Positions 42,136 through 50,891 of a stretch of 64,000 nt of DNA are shown one piece after another (positions within the stretch are counted from its first letter, which is position 1; the number at the start of each line of letters is the position of its first letter). The notes below the pieces were generated by a model that saw only the letters and a list, made by a program, of their open reading frames with translations, did no database searches and was not told where the DNA came from. The stretch lies in the NCBI GenBank assembly GCA_039029195.1, contig JBCCGR010000023.1, forward strand, positions 12,344-76,343, given 5' to 3'. The DNA is from JBCCGR01 sp039029195 (GTDB lineage: Bacteria; Pseudomonadota; Alphaproteobacteria; Rhizobiales; Rhizobiaceae). Both the position numbers and the translations under genes were made by a program.

Positions 42136-43338
42136 ATGAATGATCCGTCTTCCGGTTCTTCGAACCAGCCGCGTGATGTGTGGATCACCGGTATCGGTTT
42201 GCTGTCCTCGTTTGGAGAAGGCGGCGATGCGCACTGGCAAAGACTGACCAGCGACCCCTCGCCCGTCATCGATACAGAGCGTTTTGCACCTTATCCCGTG
42301 CACCCGTTGGCGGAGCCTGACTGGTCGGGCCAGATTTCGCGTCGCGATATGCGCCAGATGGAGCCATGGCAGCAGATCGGCACATATACGGCCGGACTGG
42401 CACTGGATGATGCGGGCCTCAAGGACGATCTGGAAGCCTGTGGTGAGCTCGACATGATCATCGCCGCCGGTGGTGGCGAGCGTGACATTGAAACCGATTC
42501 CGCCATTCTGGAAGACGGTCTGACATCCAACGACCGTGATGCGTTGCTCACCGAGCGCCTGTCGAATGATTTGCGGCCAACTTTGTTCCTGGCGCAGCTT
42601 TCCAATCTGCTCGCGGGCAACATTTCCATCGTTCATAAGGTCACGGGATCGTCCCGCACCTTTATGGGCGAGGAAGGCGCCGGCATTTCCGCCGTGCAGA
42701 CCGCGGCAGCGCGCATTCGCTCCGGCCAGTCTGAGCGTGTTCTTGTGGGCGGCGCGTTGAACGCAGAGCGCAAGGATGTGCTGTTGGCGTTCGAACTAGA
42801 CCATCAACTTCTTCAGGGCGAACATCGCGAGGTTTGGAACCGACAGTCTGCCGGAGACGGCATGGTGGCGGGCTCCGTCGGTGCGTTTCTTGTGCTTGAA
42901 TCACCGCAGAGCGCCACGGCTCGCGGTCAGAAGCCCTACGCCAAAATCAGTCCGGTACTGGCAGATCACGGTCGCCGGAGGACAGATCAGACCAATGCGC
43001 GCATTGAAAAGCTGATTGATGCATCTGGCACGCAAGATGGAACACCAGTTCTCTCCGGCGCATCCGGTGCTCGCGATATCACCGCGATGGAACGGGATCT
43101 TCTGACGAACAAACTTCCCAACAGCCCGGTTCGAGGTTTTGGAACAAGTTTCGGCCATTGCTTTGAAACCCAGTTCCCTCTGGGTGTTGCCCTGGCTGCT
43201 TTGGCGGTCTCGAAGGGACAGGCCTATCCGGCGTTTGGCGCGTCAGAGAGCGGCGACGCCGGTTCGGCAGACAAAATGCTGGTCACGACAATTGGCCACT
43301 GGCGGGCTGAGGGCCTTGCCAGCGTTGAGAAGGTATAA
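42136..43338 (+). CDS. fabF2XL: Ketosynthase-like FabF2XL lacking the active-site cysteine
   Basis: Beta-ketoacyl-ACP synthase homologue of 400 residues in the VLCFA lipid A operon. It keeps the thiolase-fold outline (WITGIGLLSSFGEG; GTSFGHCFETQFP) but the catalytic Cys of the nucleophile elbow is missing: the segment TGSSRTFMGEEGAG (170-183) puts Glu180 where the partner has Cys176. The first active-site His segment (NAHGTSTP in the partner) reads LSGASGARD here. This resembles the chain-length factors (KS-beta) of type II polyketide synthases, suggesting a non-catalytic partner of the next gene product, 5 bp downstream. By sequence alone inactivity is inferred, not proven. Confidence 0.9.
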   Translation: MNDPSSGSSNQPRDVWITGIGLLSSFGEGGDAHWQRLTSDPSPVIDTERFAPYPVHPLAEPDWSGQISRRDMRQMEPWQQIGTYTAGLALDDAGLKDDLEACGELDMIIAAGGGERDIETDSAILEDGLTSNDRDALLTERLSNDLRPTLFLAQLSNLLAGNISIVHKVTGSSRTFMGEEGAGISAVQTAAARIRSGQSERVLVGGALNAERKDVLLAFELDHQLLQGEHREVWNRQSAGDGMVAGSVGAFLVLESPQSATARGQKPYAKISPVLADHGRRRTDQTNARIEKLIDASGTQDGTPVLSGASGARDITAMERDLLTNKLPNSPVRGFGTSFGHCFETQFPLGVALAALAVSKGQAYPAFGASESGDAGSADKMLVTTIGHWRAEGLASVEKV

Positions 43339-43343
43339 CGGCG

Positions 43344-44618
43344 ATGAGCAACGAATTTCTCGATCATCTTGGTCGCCCGGTTGTTGCCGTTACCGGTCTT
43401 GGCATCGTTTCCTCTCTGGGACGCGGCAAGGCAGAAAACTGGAAAGCACTAACAAGCGGTACATCCGGCATTCACGACATCAACCGCTTTCCCACCGAGG
43501 GTTTGAAAACCACCATCGCTGGTACGGTCGATTTCATGGACATTGATCCCATGAATGCCCCGGCGCTGTCATTTGCGTTGGCTGAAAGCGCCGGTGAAGA
43601 GGCGATTTCGCAGGCGGGGCTGGATGTGAAAAATTTCGGCGGGCCGCTGTTTCTTGCCGCCCCGCCGGTGGAGCTTGAATGGCAGCACAAGTTCGACATG
43701 TGCCGCGATCATCTCGATCTCAGCACCACCGGATATGAACGCCTTCTTGAAATCGCGCGGGCCAACGCAGACAAAAGCCTCTATGAAATCAGCATGTTCG
43801 GAACCACCGCAGACCGCCTTTCCGAGCGTTTCGGCACCACGGGCCTGCCGATTTCCCTTTCCACAGCCTGCGCCTCCGGTGCGACGGCAATCCAGATGGG
43901 TGTGGAAGCCATCCGGCGTGGCGAGGCCAATCTGGCGCTGTGCTCGGGTACGGATGGCTCGGTGCATATTGAATCGCTGATCCGCTTTTCGCTCCTTTCC
44001 GCGCTCACCACCCAGAACGACCCTGCCGGCGGAGCCTCGAAACCATTTTCCAAGGATCGCGACGGCTTCGTCATGGCGGAAGGCGCCGGCACCCTGGTGC
44101 TTGAGTCACTCGAACATGCTGTCAACCGCGGCGCCGAGGTTCTGGGCATTGTCAAAGGCTGTGGCGAGAAGGCCGATCACTTCCACCGCACCCGCTCGTC
44201 ACCGGACGGTTCACCGGTGATCGCGGCAGTGGAACGCGGCCTTGCGGATGCAGGCGTCGGTCTCGACGGCATCGATTATATCAATGCCCACGGTACATCG
44301 ACGCCTGAGAACGACCGTATGGAATACAATTCGCTCAAGGACGTGTTTGGCGAACGCATTCACAAGATTCCGATCTCATCCAACAAATCCATGATTGGTC
44401 ATGCGCTCACTGCCGCTGGTGCGCTTGAAGCCGTTTTCTCGCTTCTGACCATTCGCGAAGGTCTGATCCCGCCAACGATCAACCACAACAATCCGGACCC
44501 GGACATTCATCTCGATGTGGTGCCAAACACGGCGCGCGAGGCGAAGGTGAGCGCTGTGTTGTCAAATTCCTTTGGATTTGGTGGACAGAATGCCTGTCTG
44601 GTGTTCGCAGAGGCATAA
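43344..44618 (+). CDS. fabF1XL: Beta-ketoacyl-ACP synthase II-type, FabF1XL
   Basis: Condensing enzyme of VLCFA synthesis, 424 residues. The full Cys-His-His set is present: Cys176 in STACASGATA, His316 in NAHGTSTPEND, and His353 in NKSMIGHALTAAGA. It follows the Cys-less paralogue by 5 bp, an arrangement like KS-alpha/KS-beta pairs, though in reverse order. It should elongate the acyl chain on AcpXL beyond C18 toward C26-C28. A 125-bp gap precedes adh2XL, where a hairpin or internal promoter could sit. Homology to housekeeping FabF is strong, but context assigns it to the XL system. Confidence 0.95.
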   Translation: MSNEFLDHLGRPVVAVTGLGIVSSLGRGKAENWKALTSGTSGIHDINRFPTEGLKTTIAGTVDFMDIDPMNAPALSFALAESAGEEAISQAGLDVKNFGGPLFLAAPPVELEWQHKFDMCRDHLDLSTTGYERLLEIARANADKSLYEISMFGTTADRLSERFGTTGLPISLSTACASGATAIQMGVEAIRRGEANLALCSGTDGSVHIESLIRFSLLSALTTQNDPAGGASKPFSKDRDGFVMAEGAGTLVLESLEHAVNRGAEVLGIVKGCGEKADHFHRTRSSPDGSPVIAAVERGLADAGVGLDGIDYINAHGTSTPENDRMEYNSLKDVFGERIHKIPISSNKSMIGHALTAAGALEAVFSLLTIREGLIPPTINHNNPDPDIHLDVVPNTAREAKVSAVLSNSFGFGGQNACLVFAEA

Positions 44619-44743
44619 ACGCCATTACAGCGCCACTGTGTGTTGCAATTGCTGAGACACCCTGCCCCGCTTTCCTTGGCGTGTGAGAACGTTTAGACGG
44701 TTCTGGATTTTTCCATTCGCCCATCCCAATACAAAGGATGCCC

Positions 44744-45772
44744 ATGCGTGCGCTGCAACTGATTACAGACCGCGAGGTCAAAACCGTCGAGATTGATGAA
44801 CCGGGAGCACCGGAACCCGGTGAGGTTCAGCTTCGCATCAAAGTGGTCGCGCTCAATCACATCGACGTCTGGGGCTGGCGCGGCATGGCCTTTGCCAAGC
44901 GCAAGCTGCCCATGACAGTAGGTGCGGAAGCCAGCGCCGAAGTCGTCGCGCTCGGCGATGGTGTCAGCGGTTTTGTGCCAGGACAACTTGTTTCCATATT
45001 TGGTGCGAAAATCTGCGGGACCTGTCGACCAACGCGAGAGGGAATCGAGAACAAATGTGAGAATGTTGGGGGTGTGCACGGCTTCCATCTGGATGGTTTT
45101 GCGCGTGAACTGGTGAACCTGCCCGCCCGTCAGCTTGTTCCTGTGCCTCCGGGCGTTGACGAGGTGGGGGCAGCGCTCGCGCCCATCACATTCGGCACCG
45201 TGGAACATATGCTGTTCGACAATGCCGAACTGCAGTCGCACCATACAATTCTTGTGCATGCAGGTGGGTCCGGCATTGGGTCAGCCGGGATTCAACTTGC
45301 GAAATCAATTGGCTGCAACGTCATCACCACAGTTGGCAGCGACGACAAGATCGAGCGCTGCAAGGAGCTCGGTGCGGATCACGTGATCAACTACCGGGAA
45401 GACCGGTTCGAAGGAGTGGTCCGTAAAATCACCCGAAAGAAGGGCGTGGATGTGGTGTTCGAACATGTGGGCAAGGACACATGGGAAGGTTCCATGTTTT
45501 CCCTGAAACGAGGTGGTGTGCTCGTCACCTGCGGTTCCACCAGCGGCGTTTCAGCACCAACCAATCTCATGATGCTGTTCCAACAGCAATTGCGGCTTAT
45601 TGGTTCATTTGGTTGCCGAAAACAGAATATGGCGGATGTGATGGATCGCATGGCGCGTGGCATGGCCAAACCCGTCATCGACACCGAAATTGAGTTCGGC
45701 GACATCGCAACAGCGCTTGAGCGGATGGAGGGTCGCAAGGTCTTCGGCAAGATCATCATGCGCATGGATTAG
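44744..45772 (+). CDS. adh2XL: Zinc-type alcohol dehydrogenase family protein of the VLCFA operon
   Basis: Medium-chain dehydrogenase/reductase of 342 residues. N-terminal GroES-like domain, then the cofactor loop in LVHAGGSGIGSAGIQLAKSIG and a typical C-terminal quinone-reductase-like end. The catalytic zinc Cys of classical ADH is absent near ALNHIDVWGWRG, so it may act as an enoyl reductase, consistent with a role in the reduction step of chain elongation. The ATG at 44744 has AAAGGA just upstream; an ATG at 44738 is an alternative. Position between fabF1XL and lpxXL matches rhizobial adh2XL. Confidence 0.9.
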   Translation: MRALQLITDREVKTVEIDEPGAPEPGEVQLRIKVVALNHIDVWGWRGMAFAKRKLPMTVGAEASAEVVALGDGVSGFVPGQLVSIFGAKICGTCRPTREGIENKCENVGGVHGFHLDGFARELVNLPARQLVPVPPGVDEVGAALAPITFGTVEHMLFDNAELQSHHTILVHAGGSGIGSAGIQLAKSIGCNVITTVGSDDKIERCKELGADHVINYREDRFEGVVRKITRKKGVDVVFEHVGKDTWEGSMFSLKRGGVLVTCGSTSGVSAPTNLMMLFQQQLRLIGSFGCRKQNMADVMDRMARGMAKPVIDTEIEFGDIATALERMEGRKVFGKIIMRMD

Positions 45773-45879
45773 GGCACAAAGCATTTTCGAAGAAAGAGAT
45801 TCACTCAAATGCTCTATCCACTTGATCTCACGCATATTCTTGTCCGAAAAGTCGGGCAACTTTTCAGGAATATGCGGTA

Positions 45880-46848
45880 ATGGCCCGCCTCATCCGAAAC
45901 CCAATTGTTGAACGGGTCCTGTTTCGCATCAAGGATGTGACCGACTGGACCGTCGCCAAGCTGGTCAATCTGGTCATTCATCTTCTGAAGAAGTTGCCGC
46001 CGGATACATCCACCAACGTCGCTGAGTGGACCATGCGGCGTATCGGATTTCTGTTTCCCAGAAACAAGCTTGCACGGAGCAATATTGCGCTTGCCTTCCC
46101 GGAAAAATCCGACGCTGAGGTCGAAGAAATTCTGAAAGGCATGTGGGGCCACGTGGGCCGCACGATTGCCGAATACATCTTTCTCGATGAGCTTTTCGAC
46201 TACGACTATTGGGGCGGCGATCCGGGTCGCATCGACGCGCACGGTGTGGATGAGTTTGTCCGCATCTATCAAAAAGGTGGCGGACGCATGGTCATGTTCA
46301 CCGCCCATATGGGCAACTGGGAAATGCTGCCGATTGCTGCGGCAACTTATGATGTCAATGTCACCGCCCTCTTCCGCCCGCCCAACAACAAGTACATCGC
46401 CAAACGCGTCCTGAAAGCCCGCACAACTTCGATGGGTCATCTGGTGCCGTCCAAGGCCGGTGCGGCGTGGGCGCTCGCCCGGGTGCTGGAAGAAGATGGA
46501 GCGGTTGGGGTGCTGGTGGACCAGCACTTTACCAAGGGCCCGGAGGTCGAATTCTTCGGTCGAACGGCCCGGGCCAACCCACTGGTTGCACGGCTCGCCC
46601 GACGTTACGATTGCCCAGTTTATCCAGCACGCTGCGTTCGTCTGCCGGGTGGCAAGTTTCGCATGGATCTGTTCGACCCGCTGGAACTGCCACGGGATGA
46701 TGATGGGCTCATCGACGTCAACGCCTCAACCCAGATGATCAACTCAATTGTTGAAGACTGGGTGCGCGAATATCCCCAACAGTGGCTGTGGATCCACGAC
46801 CGCTGGAAAGACAAAAAGAAAAAGAAGCGCAAGCGTTCGGCTAGTTGA
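45880..46848 (+). CDS. lpxXL: Lipid A very-long-chain acyltransferase LpxXL (HtrB/LpxL family)
   Basis: Inner-membrane acyltransferase moving the 27-hydroxyoctacosanoyl chain from AcpXL to a lipid A precursor. The 322-residue protein has the HX4E motif as His143 and Glu148 in TAHMGNWEM and the conserved FRPPNNKYIAKRV and VLVDQHFTKGPEVEFFG segments. The C terminus is very basic (KDKKKKKRKRS). Last gene of the XL operon. The downstream TauE-type gene is convergent. Confidence 0.95.
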   Translation: MARLIRNPIVERVLFRIKDVTDWTVAKLVNLVIHLLKKLPPDTSTNVAEWTMRRIGFLFPRNKLARSNIALAFPEKSDAEVEEILKGMWGHVGRTIAEYIFLDELFDYDYWGGDPGRIDAHGVDEFVRIYQKGGGRMVMFTAHMGNWEMLPIAAATYDVNVTALFRPPNNKYIAKRVLKARTTSMGHLVPSKAGAAWALARVLEEDGAVGVLVDQHFTKGPEVEFFGRTARANPLVARLARRYDCPVYPARCVRLPGGKFRMDLFDPLELPRDDDGLIDVNASTQMINSIVEDWVREYPQQWLWIHDRWKDKKKKKRKRSAS

Positions 46849-46878
46849 TCAGGTTAAAGCGGCCTCCGCGGCTCACAC

Positions 46879-47640
46879 CTATGCCAGCATGAGCCGCACA
46901 AGCCCCGCCACCGCCAGCAGAATGACCAGCGACAGGCAGAAGGTCCGGTAGAACCGCTCCAGCGATGGTCGGAACAATTGCTGGCCGATGAAAACACCGA
47001 TGAGGGTGGGAACGGAGGCGATCAACCCACGCTTTGCCGCTGTGACATCAAGCATTTCGAACCAGACCAGATAAATTGCCGAAACAAACATCGAAAGGGC
47101 CAGATACATCACCAGCGAGCCGCGCATGGATCGCGCCTGCGCGTCGCGAGCCAGCACGAAGATTGCCACCACCATCCCGCCAACTGAAGCCAATCCAGTG
47201 ATGACCCCGGCAAACAGGCCCGAACCGTAAGCGCCTGGTGTGGTGCCAACAAACTTTGGCCGCACCCGGGCCAACAACAGCACGGCGAGCAGAAGGATCA
47301 CCAGAAGAGCAATGAGTTTTGTCGTTTCGGTGGGCAACGTGGTGGTCATGGAAAGCCCGACAGGCGCTCCAATGGCCGAGCCAATGACCAAGGCCCAGAC
47401 GACGCCCCAGTCGGCGTCCTTGACCCCACCCCGGGCCATCAGGATACTGGCAGCTCCTTCAATCATGAAGCATATCGGAATGAGCTGTACGGGTGGCAGG
47501 ATCACCACCACCGACGCCATCACCAGCGCGGAAAGGGCAAAACCGGAAAAGCCGCGCACAATGGCCGCGATGAACACGGCGCCTAGCAAAAACCAGAATT
47601 GGTTGACGGGGAGGTCTGCAAACTCAGCGAGCGACTCCAA
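46879..47640 (-). CDS. tauE: TauE/SafE-type membrane transporter (probable sulfite exporter)
   Basis: Membrane protein of 253 residues with about eight hydrophobic helices in the two-repeat TauE/SafE layout. The FSGFALSALVMASVVVILPPVQLIPI segment near the N terminus and GVITGLASVGGMVVAIFVLA in the second half are family-typical. It lies directly after xsc on the same strand, where TauE-type proteins export sulfite released by sulfoacetaldehyde acetyltransferase. The start is a TTG at 47640 with GGGGGAAAG upstream. A 14-bp-stem hairpin separates it from xsc. The family is broad, so the substrate is inferred from context. Confidence 0.85.
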   Translation of the reverse strand: MESLAEFADLPVNQFWFLLGAVFIAAIVRGFSGFALSALVMASVVVILPPVQLIPICFMIEGAASILMARGGVKDADWGVVWALVIGSAIGAPVGLSMTTTLPTETTKLIALLVILLLAVLLLARVRPKFVGTTPGAYGSGLFAGVITGLASVGGMVVAIFVLARDAQARSMRGSLVMYLALSMFVSAIYLVWFEMLDVTAAKRGLIASVPTLIGVFIGQQLFRPSLERFYRTFCLSLVILLAVAGLVRLMLA

Positions 47641-47679
47641 ACTTTCCCCCTTGGGCAGCCGTCAACGGGACGGCGCGAG

Positions 47680-47718
47680 CAACTACTGGGCGGCCTTAGC
47701 CAGACCGCCCAGTAGTTG
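47680..47718. other. 14-bp perfect hairpin between xsc and tauE
   Basis: CAACTACTGGGCGG (47680-47693) and CCGCCCAGTAGTTG (47705-47718) with an 11-nt loop, 5 bp after the xsc stop. No U-run follows on the minus strand, so it is probably an intercistronic stability or processing element, lowering tauE relative to xsc. Confidence 0.7.
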
Positions 47719-47723
47719 TCAAA

Positions 47724-49499
47724 TTAAACGACCTGCTGCGGGCGGAAGTCTGCAGGATCAATGCCAGCCACCTCGACGGGCGTCTTCATGGCATCGCGTC
47801 GGAACGGCTCGCCAAGTTCCTGATTGAGGATCACTTCGATGAAAGTGGTGACGCCGTCAGACTGCGCTTTGCAGGCCGTGTCGAGCGCTTCGGTGAGTGC
47901 CTCCTGCGTGGTGACGGTCACGCCCTTCAGGCCGCAACCATCAGCCACACGGGCGTAGCTGAGATGCGGGTCGAGCTCAGTGCCAACGAAATTGTCGGAG
48001 TACCAAAGCGTCGTGTTGCGCTTTTCAGCACCCCATTGATAGTTGCGGAAGATCACCATGGTGATCGCCGGCCACTCATCACGTCCGACCGACGACATTT
48101 CGTTCATTGAGATGCCGAACGCGCCGTCACCCGCGAAACCCACCACTGGCACATCCGGACAGCCGATCTTTGCACCAATAATGGATGGGAAGCCGTAACC
48201 GCAGGGGCCAAAGAGACCCGGTGCCAGATATTTGCGGCCCGCCTCGAAGGTCGGATAGGCATTGCCGATGGCGCAATTGTTACCAATGTCGGATGAGATG
48301 ATTGCTTCCTTCGGCAAACCGGCCTGAATGGCACGCCATGCCATACGCGGCGACATGCGGTCAGCATCACGTGCCCGGGCACGCTCGTTCCAGCTTGTGC
48401 CTGGATCATCATCTTCATGATCCATGCTGGAGAGTGTCTGCAGCCAGGCGGATTTGGTCTGGTGGATCAGTGCCTCGCGTTCATCGCGGCCAGCATCACC
48501 TGCGCTGTCGCTCAGTTTTGCAAGAAGTTGCTCAGCAACCTGCTTCGCATCGCCCTCAATGCCAACAGCGACCTTTTTGGTGAGGCCAATACGGTCGGCA
48601 TTGATGTCGACCTGAATGATTTTTGCGTCTTTTGGCCAGTAATCGATGCCATAGCCCGGTAGGGTGGAGAACGGGTTCAACCGGGTGCCAAGCGCGAGCA
48701 CAACATCAGCCTTGGAGATGATCTCCATCGCAGCTTTGGAGCCGTTGTAGCCCAGCGGACCGACGGACAGTTTGTGGCTGCCGGGGAAAGCGTCATTGTG
48801 CTGATAGTTGCAGCACACCGGCGCGCTGAGACGTTCAGCAAGCGCCTTGGAGGCCTCAATCGCACCACCAAGCACGACGCCTGCGCCATTCAGAATTGCC
48901 GGGAACTTTGCCTCGGAGAGAAGCTTTGCGGCTTCCGCAATGGCATTTGGTCCACCGGCGGGGCGCTCGAATCGCACGATCTGTGGCAGATCGATATCGA
49001 TCACCTGGGTCCAGAAATCGCGCGGCACGTTGATCTGCGCTGGAGCGGATCCGCGCCAGGATTTCAAAATCACCCGGTTCAGAACTTCCGCGATGCGGCT
49101 CGCATCACGTACTTCTTCCTGATAGCAGACCATGTCCTTGAACAGGTTCATCTGTTCAACTTCCTGGAAACCGCCCTGCCCGATGGTCTTGTTGGCGGCT
49201 TGAGGTGTCACCAGCAGCATCGGCGTGTGGTTCCAGTAGGCAGTTTTCACGGCTGTCACAAAGCCGGTGATGCCCGGACCGTTCTGTGCAATCGCCATGC
49301 CCATTTTGCCGGTCGCGCGCGAATAGCCATCGCAAATCAGACCGCCATTTGTTTCGTGAGCCACATCCCAGAACGTGATGCCTGCCTTGGGAAACAGATC
49401 GGAAATCGGCATGAACGCCGATCCGATGATGCCAAATGCATGTTCGATGCCATGCATCTGCAGCACTTTCACGAATGCTTCTTCAGTCGTCATCTTCAT
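47724..49499 (-). CDS. xsc: Sulfoacetaldehyde acetyltransferase
   Basis: Thiamine-diphosphate enzyme converting sulfoacetaldehyde and phosphate to acetyl phosphate and sulfite, the key step of taurine and other C2-sulfonate breakdown. The 591-residue protein follows Xsc closely: N-terminal FGIIGSAFMPISDLFPKAGI, NGPGITGFVTAVKTAYWNHTP, and the ThDP motif GDGAFGISMNEMSS...FRNYQWG. AAGGAA lies upstream of the ATG at 49499. The usual partner pta is not adjacent; a TauE-type exporter follows. Upstream (49643-49718) are three CTGGTC boxes on the coding strand. Confidence 0.96.
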   Translation of the reverse strand: MKMTTEEAFVKVLQMHGIEHAFGIIGSAFMPISDLFPKAGITFWDVAHETNGGLICDGYSRATGKMGMAIAQNGPGITGFVTAVKTAYWNHTPMLLVTPQAANKTIGQGGFQEVEQMNLFKDMVCYQEEVRDASRIAEVLNRVILKSWRGSAPAQINVPRDFWTQVIDIDLPQIVRFERPAGGPNAIAEAAKLLSEAKFPAILNGAGVVLGGAIEASKALAERLSAPVCCNYQHNDAFPGSHKLSVGPLGYNGSKAAMEIISKADVVLALGTRLNPFSTLPGYGIDYWPKDAKIIQVDINADRIGLTKKVAVGIEGDAKQVAEQLLAKLSDSAGDAGRDEREALIHQTKSAWLQTLSSMDHEDDDPGTSWNERARARDADRMSPRMAWRAIQAGLPKEAIISSDIGNNCAIGNAYPTFEAGRKYLAPGLFGPCGYGFPSIIGAKIGCPDVPVVGFAGDGAFGISMNEMSSVGRDEWPAITMVIFRNYQWGAEKRNTTLWYSDNFVGTELDPHLSYARVADGCGLKGVTVTTQEALTEALDTACKAQSDGVTTFIEVILNQELGEPFRRDAMKTPVEVAGIDPADFRPQQVV

Positions 49500-49642
49500 G
49501 TGAATTGTTCCTTCAATCTATGCCCGTTCGGATGGCAAATTTCCGATTGCGCCACCGGACTACGGTCTCAATTTTTGAGTGAATTTCGCAGAAAACCGGG
49601 GCTTTCGCAGCTTCAATAGCATTGGCTCAAACAGGGCTATAA

Positions 49643-49718
49643 GACCAGTTGAAACAAAGTTTTGGTGCCACAAAAAATGAGACCAGATCACCCTTGTTTT
49701 ACAAGTTTAAGTGACCAG
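49643..49718 (-). promoter_or_regulatory. Three CTGGTC boxes upstream of xsc (candidate TauR sites)
   Basis: On the minus strand CTGGTC appears at 49643-49648, 49681-49686 and 49713-49718; two are preceded by AT, and two extend to CTGGTC-ACTTAA and CTGGTC-TTATAG. Similar CTGG boxes occur in the tauR/tpa intergenic region (53762-53798). From memory, TauR of Rhodobacter binds CTGGACTTAA-like direct repeats. Confidence 0.4.
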
Positions 49719-49791
49719 ATTTGCTTTGAGCCACGGCTTTGCCATCGTCAAACTAAGATCGAACCTTCCGCACCTGACAGGGATCTGGATT

Positions 49792-50085
49792 ATGAAAAAT
49801 GCGGCACTCACCATCATCTCCGTTGCGCTTGTCTCCACCTTCGCATCCCAGGCAATGGCACGGCCGAACACTGCCAATATGCTGTGCCATCAGGCCCGTG
49901 CGCTGGTGAAAGACGCCTCACCCATCCTTCTCAATGTGGGCCCGCGCCAGTTTCGCCGGTTTGTTGTACACAAATATCAGTGCGCGACCGGCGAATATGC
50001 CTACAACTTTTTCGGTCTGACGCGCGACAATCCCAAATGCCTGATCGGCCGCATCTGTCGTCCGGGTCGGGCATTCGACAACTGA
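49792..50085 (+). CDS. Small secreted protein, unknown
   Basis: Hypothetical exported protein of 97 residues. The ATG at 49792 starts a signal peptide (KNAALTIISVALVSTFASQAMA, cleavage after AMA). The mature ~73 residues contain four cysteines (LCHQ, YQCATG, KCLIG, ICRPG), which could form two disulfides. I recognise no family, but this sort of short periplasmic protein is common in Hyphomicrobiales. Divergent from xsc across 292 bp and followed by a quinone-reductase-like gene; no functional link to taurine is evident. Confidence 0.65.
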   Translation: MKNAALTIISVALVSTFASQAMARPNTANMLCHQARALVKDASPILLNVGPRQFRRFVVHKYQCATGEYAYNFFGLTRDNPKCLIGRICRPGRAFDN

Positions 50086-50138
50086 TCGAGCGTCACTGAC
50101 CGGTTTGCAGGAAGGGTTCATTTCGATAGCTTGTCGGA

Positions 50139-50759
50139 ATGAACATTCGGATCATCCTGGCGCACCCCCGCCCCACAAGCTTTTGCCACGCTTTGGCGCA
50201 ATCTGCTGCCAATACACTTGTTGATGTTGGGCACTTGGTCGAAATCAGCGATCTCTATGCTGAACAATTCGACCCCGTGCTCAGACCACAGGAATCGCAA
50301 TCGTCCGGGGCTGATGCGGCAAACGCCATACGATCTGCCGCAGAGGAAACCATTGCGGGCTATCGCGATGATCTGACGAACGCTGATGGTCTGATCATCA
50401 TCCACCCCAACTGGTGGGGCAAGCCACCTGCCATTTTGTGCGGCTGGATCGACAGGGTTATGGTGCCCGGGGTGGCCTACGATCTTGATGCTGAAACCGG
50501 ACTTCCGTTCGGACTTCTCACCAGAATAAAGGGGGCGCTGGTTCTCAACACGTCTGACACGCCGCCCACCCTACAAGCGCCGGGACCAGATCCGCTTGAG
50601 GTCATGTGGCGAGATTCGGTTTTCGCATTTTGCAACGTCTCGAATGTCCGGCACCGGCTGTTCTCCTCCCTGCTCCACAGTTCCCAGGCTGAGCGGGAGT
50701 GTTGGCTGGAGGAAACGGGTCCACTTGCAACCGAATTCTTTGGCGCTGCCGGTTGGTAA
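50139..50759 (+). CDS. NAD(P)H dehydrogenase (quinone)-like flavodoxin-fold protein
   Basis: Flavodoxin-fold oxidoreductase of 206 residues in the NQO1/KefF/MdaB group. MNIRIILAHPRPTSFCHALAQS is the FMN/FAD phosphate loop, IIIHPNWWGKPPAILCGWIDRVMVPGVAYD is the conserved middle, and VLNTSDTPP the following loop. Reduces quinones or similar acceptors by two electrons. Probably a single gene; 53 bp after the small secreted protein. No Kef channel nearby. Confidence 0.88.
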   Translation: MNIRIILAHPRPTSFCHALAQSAANTLVDVGHLVEISDLYAEQFDPVLRPQESQSSGADAANAIRSAAEETIAGYRDDLTNADGLIIIHPNWWGKPPAILCGWIDRVMVPGVAYDLDAETGLPFGLLTRIKGALVLNTSDTPPTLQAPGPDPLEVMWRDSVFAFCNVSNVRHRLFSSLLHSSQAERECWLEETGPLATEFFGAAGW

Positions 50760-50891
50760 ATCGACTTTCAAAAACCCGATCCGTAAACGATCATCTGTGA
50801 GTGCTTTCGATTTTCGTTCCGGCAGAAGTTCACGCGATTTTAAGCATGATTTGTTAGCCCGTTCGCCAGACACGCGAAACGGGGACACGCA

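Noticed and set aside
48774..49619. 281-codon open frame on the plus strand
   Set aside because: Antisense to xsc, with Cys/His-rich non-protein-like composition.
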